Shown: positions 50,306 to 60,600 of the stretch, piece after piece
Numbering within the stretch: position 1 is the stretch's first letter
How the letters are laid out: each line of letters begins with the position of its first letter
Source of the DNA: Pseudopyrenochaeta lycopersici
Taxonomy: Eukaryota > Ascomycota > Dothideomycetes > Pleosporales > Pseudopyrenochaetaceae
Assembly (NCBI GenBank): GCA_003313425.1
Contig: NHZP01000055.1
Location: 186,001 to 250,000, forward strand
Length of the DNA: 64,000 nucleotides
Direction: 5' to 3'
Program-made: the position numbers and the translations under genes
Notes under the pieces: generated by a model
The model's database searches: none
Told to the model about the DNA's origin: nothing
Seen by the model: the letters and a program-made list of their open reading frames with translations, nothing else

Positions 50306-50962
50306 CAGAGATGCATTGAATCCGGGCCGCTTCAACGCTGATTCAATGAATCTGAATCGCAGTCCCGCTTCAGGTTCAATGAATCAGGGCCCGCGTCAGA
50401 ATCAGTTGGTTCAATATATAGATGGACCGTGATAGGTTCTGCGCTGAGCTTAGTAGGTTCCATCGTCGGACAACGTACAGCCAATCACTGTGCCAAGATT
50501 ACTCTTAGACGAACATCGCCGCAACTAATGAGTTGTACAGTTTTAGACAGTTTCGTATTAGTTATAAATGCTAGCTCTCTCTTGCATTTCAGTCCTTTTA
50601 ATTCTTTTAACCCGCCTTTAATTAGATTATCGTTTATAAGTGCCTCTTAAAGTTCCACATACACGCTGCGATCTTAATACCGTTATAACATGCCGTCTTA
50701 GAGCCCTCTAGCAGCTGAAGCGCCTGTTTATGGCCTTTCCAGCGATGACGAGAGCGACGCCCCTTCTACTGCTTTTTGCTGCCATGGAAAATGACCCTCC
50801 AGAGGCTAAATTAGAGGGTAACAAGTCATAATAATACTACTACACCGTACGTCATACATTACCGCTTCAAATTAGTGAATCAAACTGAATCCCATCCCCG
50901 ATTCAATGAATCATCCTGAAGCAGAGCCTGCTTCAGGATCAGTCCGGTTCAATGCATCACTG
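50306..50962. mobile_element. Non-autonomous hAT element (657 bp)
   Basis: Inverted ends CAGAGATGCATTGAATCCGG and CCGGTTCAATGCATCACTG, flanked by the exact 8-bp duplication CTTGGAGT (50298-50305 and 50963-50970). Subterminal TTCAATGAATC and GCTTCAGG motifs recur in both orientations. An ATG near 50691 followed by acidic residues and stops (…GLSSDDESDAP) may be the remnant of a transposase start, suggesting an internally deleted derivative. Confidence 0.85.
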
Positions 50963-51026
50963 CTTGGAGTGTCGTAAATTGCCCAGGGTGATCTGCGTGA
51001 GAAGCCTTGCGTTGTTGTAACCCCCA

Positions 51027-52454
51027 TCATAATTCAAATTCTTTCGCGCGATCCTTGAAATCGTTAAGTTGCAGTCCATCGGTATTTGCTATGACTACGT
51101 CGATATCAGGACCTAGATTAGTCTGCAAAGTACACTCATGCCAACCATCGTCACCACCATAATTGCGGTACCTATGGTTACCATCACTGCGCCATTGCGG
51201 TGTTTTCATCTCTTTGATCCTCCTGCACACACTTTCGAAACTGTATCCTTCGAACGGAATCTCTGGCTTGGGCGATAGATAACCGAGGCCATGCATCTCC
51301 TTTGTGAGAGCTCCGAGAAGAATCGATTCACAAGAGAAGGAAAACTCCTTATTCTTCGAGCATTTGTATGTATCACGAAATCTCTCGATCCAGTTATGAC
51401 AGATTGACATGATATCGTCAATTGCCACATATCGCTTCAGCTCCAGGGCCTCTGCCAATGATTAGTCTTCCCGTTGACACGCGCTTCGCTGCTAATGACA
51501 CTCACCGACCACTGGTGGTGGGATAGGAAGATACATGTCCTGGATCGTTGCCGTCCGACTTTGGCGCAGCGCGATAGCTGTAGTCGTCTCGAACTCCTTA
51601 GGCAGCTCGAAAACCCAAGCGATCAGCATCCATAGGATCAACTCACGGCTGTACACTGCAGGCACTGACTCCTTCTTCCTCACTTCTTCGATCCAGATAT
51701 TTGTCCACATCTCGACTGCTTCCCAGCACCTGTAGTAGTCTACGAGCACAGCCATCTTGGCTAGCATTTCCAGCGTAAGGTTTGGTGGCACCTGGCGGTT
51801 GCGAAGGTGTAGAATGTTCAAGAGGATGCCAAATACTTCTGGGTCCCAGTCCTCGGCCGTTAGATGATATAGGCCGTCCTCTTCTTTCGTGCTTTCAGCC
51901 CATGGCCCTCCAAGCTCGCTTCTGAACTTCCCTGAGGCTATCTCTAGATGTTTCGACGAAACCTGATATGACACTACTGGCTCTGGATCTACTGCGGGCT
52001 CATACTCCGATCGAACTTGACCAAGGTCTTCATCGCAGTTCTTGTTCGTCTCAGCCTCTGAATCGGTGCGCTCCTCGTGACTTTCTATTACGTCTCCAGA
52101 GTTACTAGTGTTGACGTTCGTCAGACTTGGTGTCTCTGCAATCGAACTCTCTGAATCTGAGTCGCTCATCACAGCCGCTTCGTATTTTGCCCGTTTTCCT
52201 TGTATCGTCACTTTCTTTGACTTCTTCTTTTTCACTAAAGTCACATGACTGATCCAACCATCAGTTGACCTAATTCCTTGTTCAGTCTGCTTCCCTTTGC
52301 GTTCGACATCTCCGTTCGTATTTGTTGTTTTGTGACAGCTTAGCACTTCTGGTGTTATGTCCCAGGTGGCAAAGGCGATCTCCGGTTGTGTCAAAGTAAT
52401 GATAGCATCCCCGCTCCGGTCAATCACGACTCTGCTGGGCGTAGTCCACACCAT
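51027..52454 (-). CDS. BTB/POZ-domain protein, two exons
   Basis: Exons 51506-52454 and 51027-51451 are joined by a 54-nt intron (GTGAGT donor, TTGGCAG acceptor) in frame, giving 457 residues. The N-terminal third is charged and Ser/Glu-rich (SDSDSESSIAETPS). The middle has the fungal BTB pattern: VSSKHLEIASGKFRSEL, GLYHLTAEDWDPEVFGILLNILHL, then LEMLAKMAVLVDYYRCWEAVEMW. The C-terminal region after the intron (ALELKRYVAIDDIMSICHNW) is not assigned. BTB proteins dimerise and often recruit cullin-3 ligases or regulate transcription. It appears intact. ATG at 52454. Confidence 0.8.
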
Positions 52455-53504
52455 GTCGTTATTTGACTTTAGCTCCGCTCAGCAAGAGGAAGACGGAGAG
52501 GGGGAATTTTGAAATGAACCTATCAGATGCTCCAATCCGCATGAAGGTAAATTGACAGTGTCTGCGAGAATGAATGACAGTTATATGAAAGGCTACGGGA
52601 TTTCGCTCCCTGTCGTGCTGAAAGAGGCCCTGCAATGCGCGGTGGCTTTCCCTATTGCGACTACGATTGAAAACCCTTGTAACCTGACGCCACCAACTTG
52701 CATTGTGATTACGCGTCCCTGCAGAATATTGCCTCGTTATATCGGTATCCAGGCAGTCATGCAATCGTCGGATTTTGTAGACGGATGACTGAACCTCGAC
52801 GTGAACCTCATTCACCAGCGTCTGCAGGATTGGCGTTGTTCCATGTATACGACCAATGGCTGGCCTAGCTCATCATCTACCTGATGTGACTAAACTGATA
52901 TTAGCATGCTTTCGCTCAACTGGAGATGACACACTAATGCTGCTCATCACCGAAGACTTGGTGGAGTCAATGGCTTGAGTAACCCCACCCAATGCTACGG
53001 TATTGTTTTGGGGAATTAACTTTGAACGAAGGTGACCTTTCAAGATTCGAAAGAGCAGCCCAATGCGATGTTGTGAAACCGATTATGTCGGCGACACTGA
53101 GTCACCGATAATGGCCGCTGTCAAGCGCCGATTAGACGCATGCAGATTGGAGAACCAGGCAGAGCACTACAGAGGTTTGCGTTTAGAACCAAAGGTTGCG
53201 CATTACTCTAGGGTGCCACACGATGTCCATTGACTTCAGATCTCAAAACAAGAGCGCTATCAGGGTCCAACAAGTAGTCGTAGTAAGATAGGTAGTGAGG
53301 GCTGTCTGCTGAGCGCATCGCTCGAAACCCTTTTTTCGACTTGTAGTATTCTTGTATTCATCTCCCTCCCATCCTCGGGCAATTACATACATAACATCAT
53401 ACAAATTATGCATATCCTCGCTGATTGTTGCCAGCTTTTCAAAATGCCTCCAAACCTTTGCAAGTCAGTGTGCGAAGAACAACGTGGATACGTCGTCATA
53501 CCGC
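52455..53504. other. No recognisable gene
   Basis: Upstream of the BTB gene. Frames present show no domain similarity and no repeat was found. Confidence 0.4.
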
Positions 53505-53759
53505 CTATGGCGTCGGAGCCAGAAGTACAGCGGCACATGCAGCCTGGCAAGTACCGAAAGCAGTATTACAAGCGACGATGGTGGCAGGAGCAGAAGCGCC
53601 GAGAGTAGCCCCCCAAGTGAAGCCGGCTGCGGAGTAGCATGCCATGACCACTGCAGAACAACCTGCCTGACATACTCCGTAGCCGGCTAGTCCTGATGAA
53701 GCTGATTGAGCAAATACCAGGCAACCGACGATTGTGATAAGAAATGAGGAAGGGGTCAT
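53505..53759 (-). CDS. Small secreted cysteine-rich protein, zygote-specific-like
   Basis: An 84-residue protein with ATG at 53759. The first ~22 residues form a signal peptide (MTPSSFLITIVGCLVFAQSA). The mature part is small-residue rich with five cysteines in a repeated pattern (YGVCQAGCSAVVMACY, then VACNTAFGTCQAACAAV), a pattern I associate with fungal zygote-specific-like proteins. The role is unknown. No intron is needed and no damage is seen. Confidence 0.7.
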   Translation of the reverse strand: MTPSSFLITIVGCLVFAQSASSGLAGYGVCQAGCSAVVMACYSAAGFTWGATLGASAPATIVACNTAFGTCQAACAAVLLAPTP

Positions 53760-54589
53760 CTTAGAGCCTATCTGGTGATGTAAGGCGGCAAGAGAATGAG
53801 ATTGTCATATGCACATACGATAACGGGTTTTTGTCGCTCGTCAGGTAACCGACGTTGAGGATATGTGGAGAATAGGCATATTTATGTCGCAAGCGAGGCT
53901 TTGAGTTGCAAAGATCCACGTCATAGCCGAACTCTCTCACGCCGATAGGGTTATGACAATGCGATCATTGCACTGCTAGCCTTGCAAGCATTTTGCTACT
54001 GTGAAATGAATGCAGGTCCCCTGCGTTTAGTGACGAAGTCTTGCCCTTATTCAACATTTAGCTTGACTATTTAGCGACGAATGCAACCATGTGCAGCTAT
54101 TGGGAGTCAGGAAGCACATTCTGGACGATGAATGCCTTGTGCATCAGCGAATTGCAACGGTACTGCTTATCGCTTACCTGCCATTCGTCCGAATCGAGGA
54201 ACTACTATACGCCAGCCTCCACCTTTGCGCTTCCCTGCGCCAAAACCTAATGCATCGGAGTGCATGTCACAGGCCAGGTGACGCGCCACCGGTTTCCTGC
54301 AACCATGTCTTAAATAGTAGTGGTGTCCTGACGATTGCGGGGTTGCGGGGTTGAGGATGCAACCCCTCACTTTTTGTTGAAGAATCGCTCTGACCGCTGT
54401 GACGAGCTTTGCACTCGAGACCTCGGGGTTATCGCGTTGACCTGTTGCTGATAAGCAGAAGGAAGAGCCTCTGGGCTCATAACTGTCGCACTGTTGGGTG
54501 CGGGAATATTCAGATGTGTAGAACGATGATATTAAATGAGTGTTCTATGTTGTATCTTGTACCCCAGCCCAGCTTACTCCGTATCTAGT
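53760..54589. other. No recognisable gene
   Basis: Short unrelated frames on both strands; no repeat or RNA gene supported. Confidence 0.35.
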
Positions 54590-54591
54590 TA

Positions 54592-55690
54592 ACGTGTTCC
54601 ACAAGCGAGCCAATCAAACAAGCGAACCGATCAGTAGCCCTACAAGTTAAGCAATTGATCCACTCTACCAAACTACAACGCATAGAATAACTAATATATA
54701 AACTACTATGCTGCTTTTCGGCGCTTTGGGCACGTACGAGCAGTGTGTTCAAGCGACTCACACATACTGCACTTACGTGGGGCGCGTGTTCGAGGCTCAC
54801 GAGACATTGTACGAGCCTCGCTCTGAAGGACATCCTCTTTAATTTGCGCCTCTACCTGACGCTCGTGTATCTTGTCCTGGCTATCCTGGATAGTACACAT
54901 ATATCCCCCTTTAATAGTTGTACAAGACTGAGCTTTCTTCCGCTTTTGTCGTGCATTTTTAGCTCGAAGTGCTGCGTTCTTAACCTTAAGAATTGCCTTC
55001 TTATGTATGGCCTTCTTATAGCCCTTTAGCAGCTGCTGAAAGGCACGCTCTGTTAGAGAGCGAGAGGTTTTCGCATGAAGCCTACGTTAATCTTAAATAT
55101 GCTTCGCCTGGCGCTTAACCTTGGTAAGGTTCTAAGGTGTTTTTAACTCCTATTCGGAGCCCTCAGTATGTACTAGACTTAGAGTCTGTACGACAGGCGG
55201 TAAGCTACTAAGGACTTATTCTGGATTGTATAGAATAAGGCTAGTAGCTTAAAAACTACTCTAGATATTTTTTACTATAATTACTTTACTATGTGCGGAG
55301 TAGTAGACGTTAAAGAAGTCTTCTTTCGTGATGTGATTGATACTAAGCCTTATCCTCACCTCTACCTCTTTACCATACGAGACCTTAAGTGGGCTAAAAC
55401 AGCCTATATTAAGTGGCTGGAGTAGATAGGAGGAATGTGCAGGCATACAGAGCGTAATAATACAGTTCTGCTTACAGTAGTCTTTAAATCGCCTAGTAAG
55501 GTGGCTCCTATACCTATTAAGAATAAGAAGGCGATATTTCCCCTTCGTACGAGACTCGGTGTGCTTATTAAAGTGCTGAATCTATGCATACCTAATCTTA
55601 TTATCTGTCCATCCCTTATTACTAACTAAGATTGCCTAATTAGCTGGCACAGGGTTATTAGTATACTAAGTTGCCTAATAGAGATTTACC
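54592..55690 (-). pseudogene. RIP-damaged pogo transposase relic
   Basis: The right end of the element on the minus strand is the terminus ACGTGTTCCACAAGCGAGCC after TA at 54590-54591. Minus-strand fragments read GWTDNKIRYA (then a TAG where Trp is expected), YRLLILNRYRSHL, MPAHSSYLLQPLNIGCFSPLK and a C-terminal knuckle CSMCESLEHTARTCPKR. The two visible catalytic Asp positions are both Asn (LILN, LQPLN), as produced by G-to-A changes. The 5' half is missing. Confidence 0.8.
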
Positions 55691-55739
55691 TTCAGGATAA
55701 TAAGCGGGGGATCTCCTACCCTTGCGAACATACTTGGGC

Positions 55740-55955
55740 ATTGTAGAGTAGAGGGAGCTCTACCCACTTCTCTACCCTACCCAGGTAGAGGAGCGGTCCC
55801 CTCTACTCTACCCGGGTAGAGTGGGTAGAGTGGTGGGTAGAGTGGTGGGTAGAGTGGTGGGTAGAGTGGTGGGTAGAGTGGTGGGTAGAGTGGTGGGTAG
55901 AGTGGTGGGTAGAGTGGTGGGTAGAGTGGTGGGTAGAGTAGTGGGTAGACGATAT
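55740..55955. repeat. 12-bp minisatellite with palindromic head
   Basis: About eleven tandem units of GTAGAGTGGTGG run from about 55814 to 55950. They start at the perfect 16-bp palindrome CTCTACCCGGGTAGAG (55806-55821), with the inverse motif CTACCC repeated upstream (55775-55800). It lies just outside the hAT-B coding end and may be its subterminal region. Confidence 0.85.
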
Positions 55956-56277
55956 GGTAGGTTAGGAAGGTAGATGCTGTATACAAGCTCAATTCTTCGA
56001 AATATGCCACTTTATTATACATTCCAATCCTCCGCATCGAAATCAATATCCATCTCATCATCCATCTCCACAGCTTCTACAATCATCGCAAGCAGCTCCT
56101 CCGAAGAGATGGGCTTCCGCGCAAACCAGTTGCCCATGCACTCTAACCTTTGGAGGTTCTCCGGCGATAATCTAAGCCTGTCCCAGTTCTGTGTACGGCG
56201 CGCCCCCGAGAATTGTTGTTCTGGTTCGGCGGATGAGGGCGCGATTGAGAGGATGTTGATGGCCATACGGTGGAGAC

Positions 56278-56450
56278 TGTAACGGGCTAGGCCAGTGCTC
56301 GAGGCTGCGCCGTCGTGCACGGATATACGGCTCGTGCACGGAAAACTTTGTACCTCGCGTGGCACCCAATTCTCCTCTTTTCTTCCTATCTTGGTTGTAG
56401 ATAGCATCTGGACTAGATAGCTGGAATCCAGTTACTAGAGACCGCTCACA
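56278..56450 (+). repeat. Gypsy 5' LTR with self-priming segment
   Basis: TGTAACGGGC…GCTCACA. ATCTTGGTTGTA at 56388-56399 is the exact reverse complement of TACAACCAAGAT at 56451-56462, directly after the LTR. This places the likely RNA start (U3/R border) near 56388. Confidence 0.9.
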
Positions 56451-56462
56451 TACAACCAAGAT
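56451..56462 (+). promoter_or_regulatory. Candidate primer-binding site
   Basis: TACAACCAAGAT immediately follows the 5' LTR and pairs with LTR bases 56388-56399 rather than with an obvious tRNA 3' end. Confidence 0.7.
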
Positions 56463-56494
56463 CTCGCAGCTGACGAGGACACTGAAAAAGCATT

Positions 56495-57649
56495 ATGCAG
56501 GACCCTACCGAAGAAGTCAATATGCGGCTTAATAACATGGACCAACTAGTCCAGCAGTTGTTCGCCAAACTCGACGATATAAGCATCCGATTGGAAACGC
56601 AGTTACAGCAGCCATCTAATACGCCTGAACTTACACCACGCGCCACTGCCGCCCCAACGCCGTCGCCCGAACCTACCCCGGTAACTGTGAAGTCACGCCT
56701 TCCCCACCCTCCAATGTTCAGCGGCAACAAATCACAATGGCGAGGATGGAAGCTAGAGATGGAAGCTAAGATTGAAGAAGATGCGCGAGCTATAGGGAGC
56801 TCGAAGGCTCAACTACGCTATATCTATGCACGCCTTGAAGGAACAGCAAAAATCAACGTTACTACATACTACGAGATGGCAAACAAACAAGAGTCTCCAA
56901 ATCCTCGCGAACTTCTTCACCGTCTTGACCTCCTCTACGGTGAGCGCAACCGGAAAGAAAAAGCAATCCAGAATCTACATTCCATTCGCCAGAAAGAAGA
57001 CGAGACCTTCATATCCTTCTACCCCCGGTTCGAAAGGGAGATAGCCAACGCTGACGCAGAGGGATGGGACGACGTCGCTAAGACATCCTATCTGCGCAAC
57101 GCGCTCAACAACAAGATGAGAGACAAGCTAGTAGGTACATCAGGAGGCGACAACCATACATATATGGGATTTGTCCAAAAGTGCGCAAACCTAAGTAACG
57201 ACATGGAGCTATATGGCCAGTGGACGAAGAAGAGAAGCGTTATCAGAGACGCCCAAGTACCTACGTTGCCAACAACTACTAGTAGCAAGGCCGCCATGCA
57301 ATTCAACCGCGAAGACATGATGGAATGGGAACCAACACCACCTACTCCAACCCAAGTGAACACTGTCCGCCTCCGCGACAAAGGCAACGTAAACGGATAC
57401 CCTTCAAAGCGTCCGGAAGACCAAGAGCTACTTGGGAAACGAGCAAAGTGGGTTGGCCAGGAAGAGATTGACGCTCGACGCCGTGAAGGGCGTTGCCTTC
57501 GATGCGGCCGCAGCCGGTGCCGAATAGTAACATGCCCGCTAGCAGCCGCTATCCGACCAATGTACACCAGCGTCAAAGCCGCGTTAAGCGCCGCGGTTAC
57601 AAGCGCTGCTATTGAAGACGAGCTAGACGAAGCTGACAAAGAGCAATAG
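56495..57649 (+). CDS. Gypsy gag
   Basis: A 384-residue Gag starting at the ATG at 56495. It has an N-terminal coiled-coil-like part (LNNMDQLVQQLFAKLDDI), a Pro/Thr-rich linker, and a Ty3-type capsid region (PHPPMFSGNKSQWRGW, later YLRNALNNKMRDKL). Near the end is a cysteine knuckle CLRCGRSRCRIVTC, which has four Cys but lacks the usual His. It ends in a TAG at 57647-57649, and pol continues in the same frame. Confidence 0.9.
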   Translation: MQDPTEEVNMRLNNMDQLVQQLFAKLDDISIRLETQLQQPSNTPELTPRATAAPTPSPEPTPVTVKSRLPHPPMFSGNKSQWRGWKLEMEAKIEEDARAIGSSKAQLRYIYARLEGTAKINVTTYYEMANKQESPNPRELLHRLDLLYGERNRKEKAIQNLHSIRQKEDETFISFYPRFEREIANADAEGWDDVAKTSYLRNALNNKMRDKLVGTSGGDNHTYMGFVQKCANLSNDMELYGQWTKKRSVIRDAQVPTLPTTTSSKAAMQFNREDMMEWEPTPPTPTQVNTVRLRDKGNVNGYPSKRPEDQELLGKRAKWVGQEEIDARRREGRCLRCGRSRCRIVTCPLAAAIRPMYTSVKAALSAAVTSAAIEDELDEADKEQ

Positions 57650-60600
57650 GACTACGTGGCAGCTCAGAGAGAATGGAAAGAGGAAGGAAGAGCAAAGATG
57701 GACGGTGACCCCTTTTTAGTGGACGTTAGACTTAATGGAACTGACTTCGTTACCGGTCTCGTAGACTCAGGCTGCCTTTGCTACTCCGCTATAAGTGAAC
57801 GACTCTTTCAATCTCTGAGATTGCCATCGTTGAAGATAGCACCGCGCCGGTTAGAAGGAGCCGCAGGGAAGAACGCAGAATCAACGACAATCCTGAACAC
57901 TATCACCTACGCCTCAATCGATATAGATGGACACCAGCAGGAGCGCATCTTCTTTTACGTAGTCCCTGGCCTCACGTACGACCTAATCCTCGGAAACCCA
58001 TGGCTAGAAGATGCTGATGTCACTATCTCTACAAGACGGGGCTGCTTGGACATCGGCGTGTCTGGCATCCGCGTTTGGAACCGCAAGAAGACGTTGCGCA
58101 GGCCGCCCCAGTTCAAGGCCGCACAACTTATAGCTAGTGCGTTTCTGGCTGAAGTAAGAAGAAATCGTAGGAAGAACCGACAGGAAGGTATCAATCTTGA
58201 TACAGGAGTATACGCTGTCTCGATCGCAGATATCGAGAAAGCTCTGAAGCCACGCAAACGATCGGACCCTAAGGTCAAACTGCCACCTCATTACCAGAAG
58301 TGGTTGAAGGCTTTTGATCAGCACCTAGCGGAGAAGCTACCACCTCACAGGGAGGGTGTCGATCTGCACATTGAGATTGAGAAAGACCAGAACGGATCTG
58401 AAAAAACGATTCCTTGGGGACCTCTCTACGGCATGGGCCGAGAAGAACTGCTCGTATTAAGGAAGACTCTCACTGAGCTGTTAGATAAAGAGTTCATTCG
58501 AGCCAGCAACTCGCCGGCTGCCGCGCCAGTGTTAATGGTCAAAAAGCCCGGAGGAGGAGTCCGATTCTGCGTAGACTATCGTGGCCTGAACAACATCACT
58601 AAGAAGGACCGCTACCCACTCCCGTTGTTCACTGAAACATTGAGAAACGTAGCGAAGGCGCGATGGTTCACGAAGCTTGACGTCATTGCAGCATTCCACA
58701 AGATACGACTAGCGAAAGGAGAAGAATGGAAAACAGCCTTCCGGACGAGATACGGATTGTTCGAATGGCGCGTAGTTCCTTTTGGATTAACAGGAGCACC
58801 CGCTGCCTTTCAGCGGTATATAAATAGTGTTCTGCAGGATTACTTGGACGACTTTGTATCTGCATACATCGACGACATCCTGATTTACTCCTCAGGGTCC
58901 CTCCAAGACCACCGGCAGAAGGTTGGAAGAGTCCTTCAACGTCTGATGGACGCCGGACTCCAGATTGATATTGACAAGTGTGAGTTCGAAACTAAGAGAG
59001 TCAAATACCTTGGATACATTATTGAGGCAGAAGTCGGAATACGAGTTGACCCCGACAAGATTGCCGCCATACGTGATTGGGCCACGCCATCGTCCGTGAA
59101 GGCCGTACGAGGGTTTATTGGATTCGCCAACTTTTACCGAGTTTTTATACCAGAGTTCTCCGATATCGCTGAACCCCTCACTAATCTAACAAGAAAGGAC
59201 GTCCCCTTCCGATGGGACGAAGCGTGTCAAGAAGCATTTGAGAAGATCAAAGAGCTCCTTATCACAGCACCAATATTGGCTCATTTTGATCCAGAAAAGG
59301 AGACCTTGTTGGAAGCAGATTCGTCTGGACACGCTACTGGTGGCTTACTCTTACAGAAGGACAAGAACAGCAATTGGCAACCTGTTGCTTATTATTCTAA
59401 GAAGCACTCAGCGACAGAAGCTAATTACCCAATCCACGATAAGGAGCTCCTTGCTATCGTCCGTTGTTTGGAAGCCTGGGAGCCAGAGTTGCACATGGTT
59501 AAGCACTTCACTATCTTAACTGATCACAAGAACCTGAAATACTTTTACACTGAGAGACAACTATCAGAGAGACAAGTGCGCTGGTCAGAATTCCTCTCAA
59601 GGTTCAACTTCACCCTCGAATGGAAGCCCGGGAAGATGATGGGAAAGCCTGACGCATTGTCACGACGAGAACAGGACCTGCCCGCCAACTATGACGACGA
59701 ACGCCTCCGATCTCGGTTCAAACGGCTCTTTCAGAATAAGCACCTCAGGAACACTCAAGTCCTATCTCTCGCCTCATCACTAACCAATATCGATTTTGCG
59801 AAGAGTGTACGACTGTTCGAAGATGACCAAATGCAAGAACTATGGCATAAGAGTCGACAGCAGGACAAACTCTACCGAGAGCTCACTACCCTGGTAATAC
59901 GCAAAGAGAGAAACCTTCCAGTAGATCTGCAGAAAGAGAAATCCGTAAGCATGGCGGAATGCTCCGTGGACGAGAGAGGCTTGCTACGATTTCGAGGAAG
60001 GATCTGGATTCCAAATTGCGAACCACTACGCACCCAGATCATTCAAAATATCCACGACTCGCATATTACTGGACACCCTGGGAGAGATCTCACCTACGCA
60101 ATCCTATCAAGGCAGTTCTTTTGGTCGGGTGCTGCGAGTGACGTGCGACAATTTGTTCGAAACTGCGAAGTGTGCGGGAGAAACACTATATGGAGGGAGA
60201 CGAAGAAGGGCCTCCTCAAGCCAATGCCAATACCTGAACGTATCTGGGGGGAAATCTCCATCGACTTTATCACGGACTTGCCGCCATCAGGGCGAGACAA
60301 TGCTCCAAGCTGCATGGTTCTGACAGATCGGCTTACAAAAGGAGTAGAACTAGAGAGTATGCACGATCTCTCCGCTGAAGCAGTCGCACAAAGGCTCTTT
60401 GAACGCCACTACCCAATTCATGGCATCCCTACTGCAATCACGAGCGATAGAGGCCCTCAATTTGTCAGCGATCTATGGAGATATTTTTGCAGACTCTTAA
60501 ATATCGAGCAACGACTATCAACTGCTTATCACCCACAAACTGATGGTGCTACTGAACGGATGAACCAAGAGATTGAGAAGATGATTCGCATTTGGGCAAC

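Noticed and set aside
55777..56061. A PPLYPPLYP-repeat protein on the minus strand
   Set aside because: Translation of the 12-bp minisatellite; no coding evidence.
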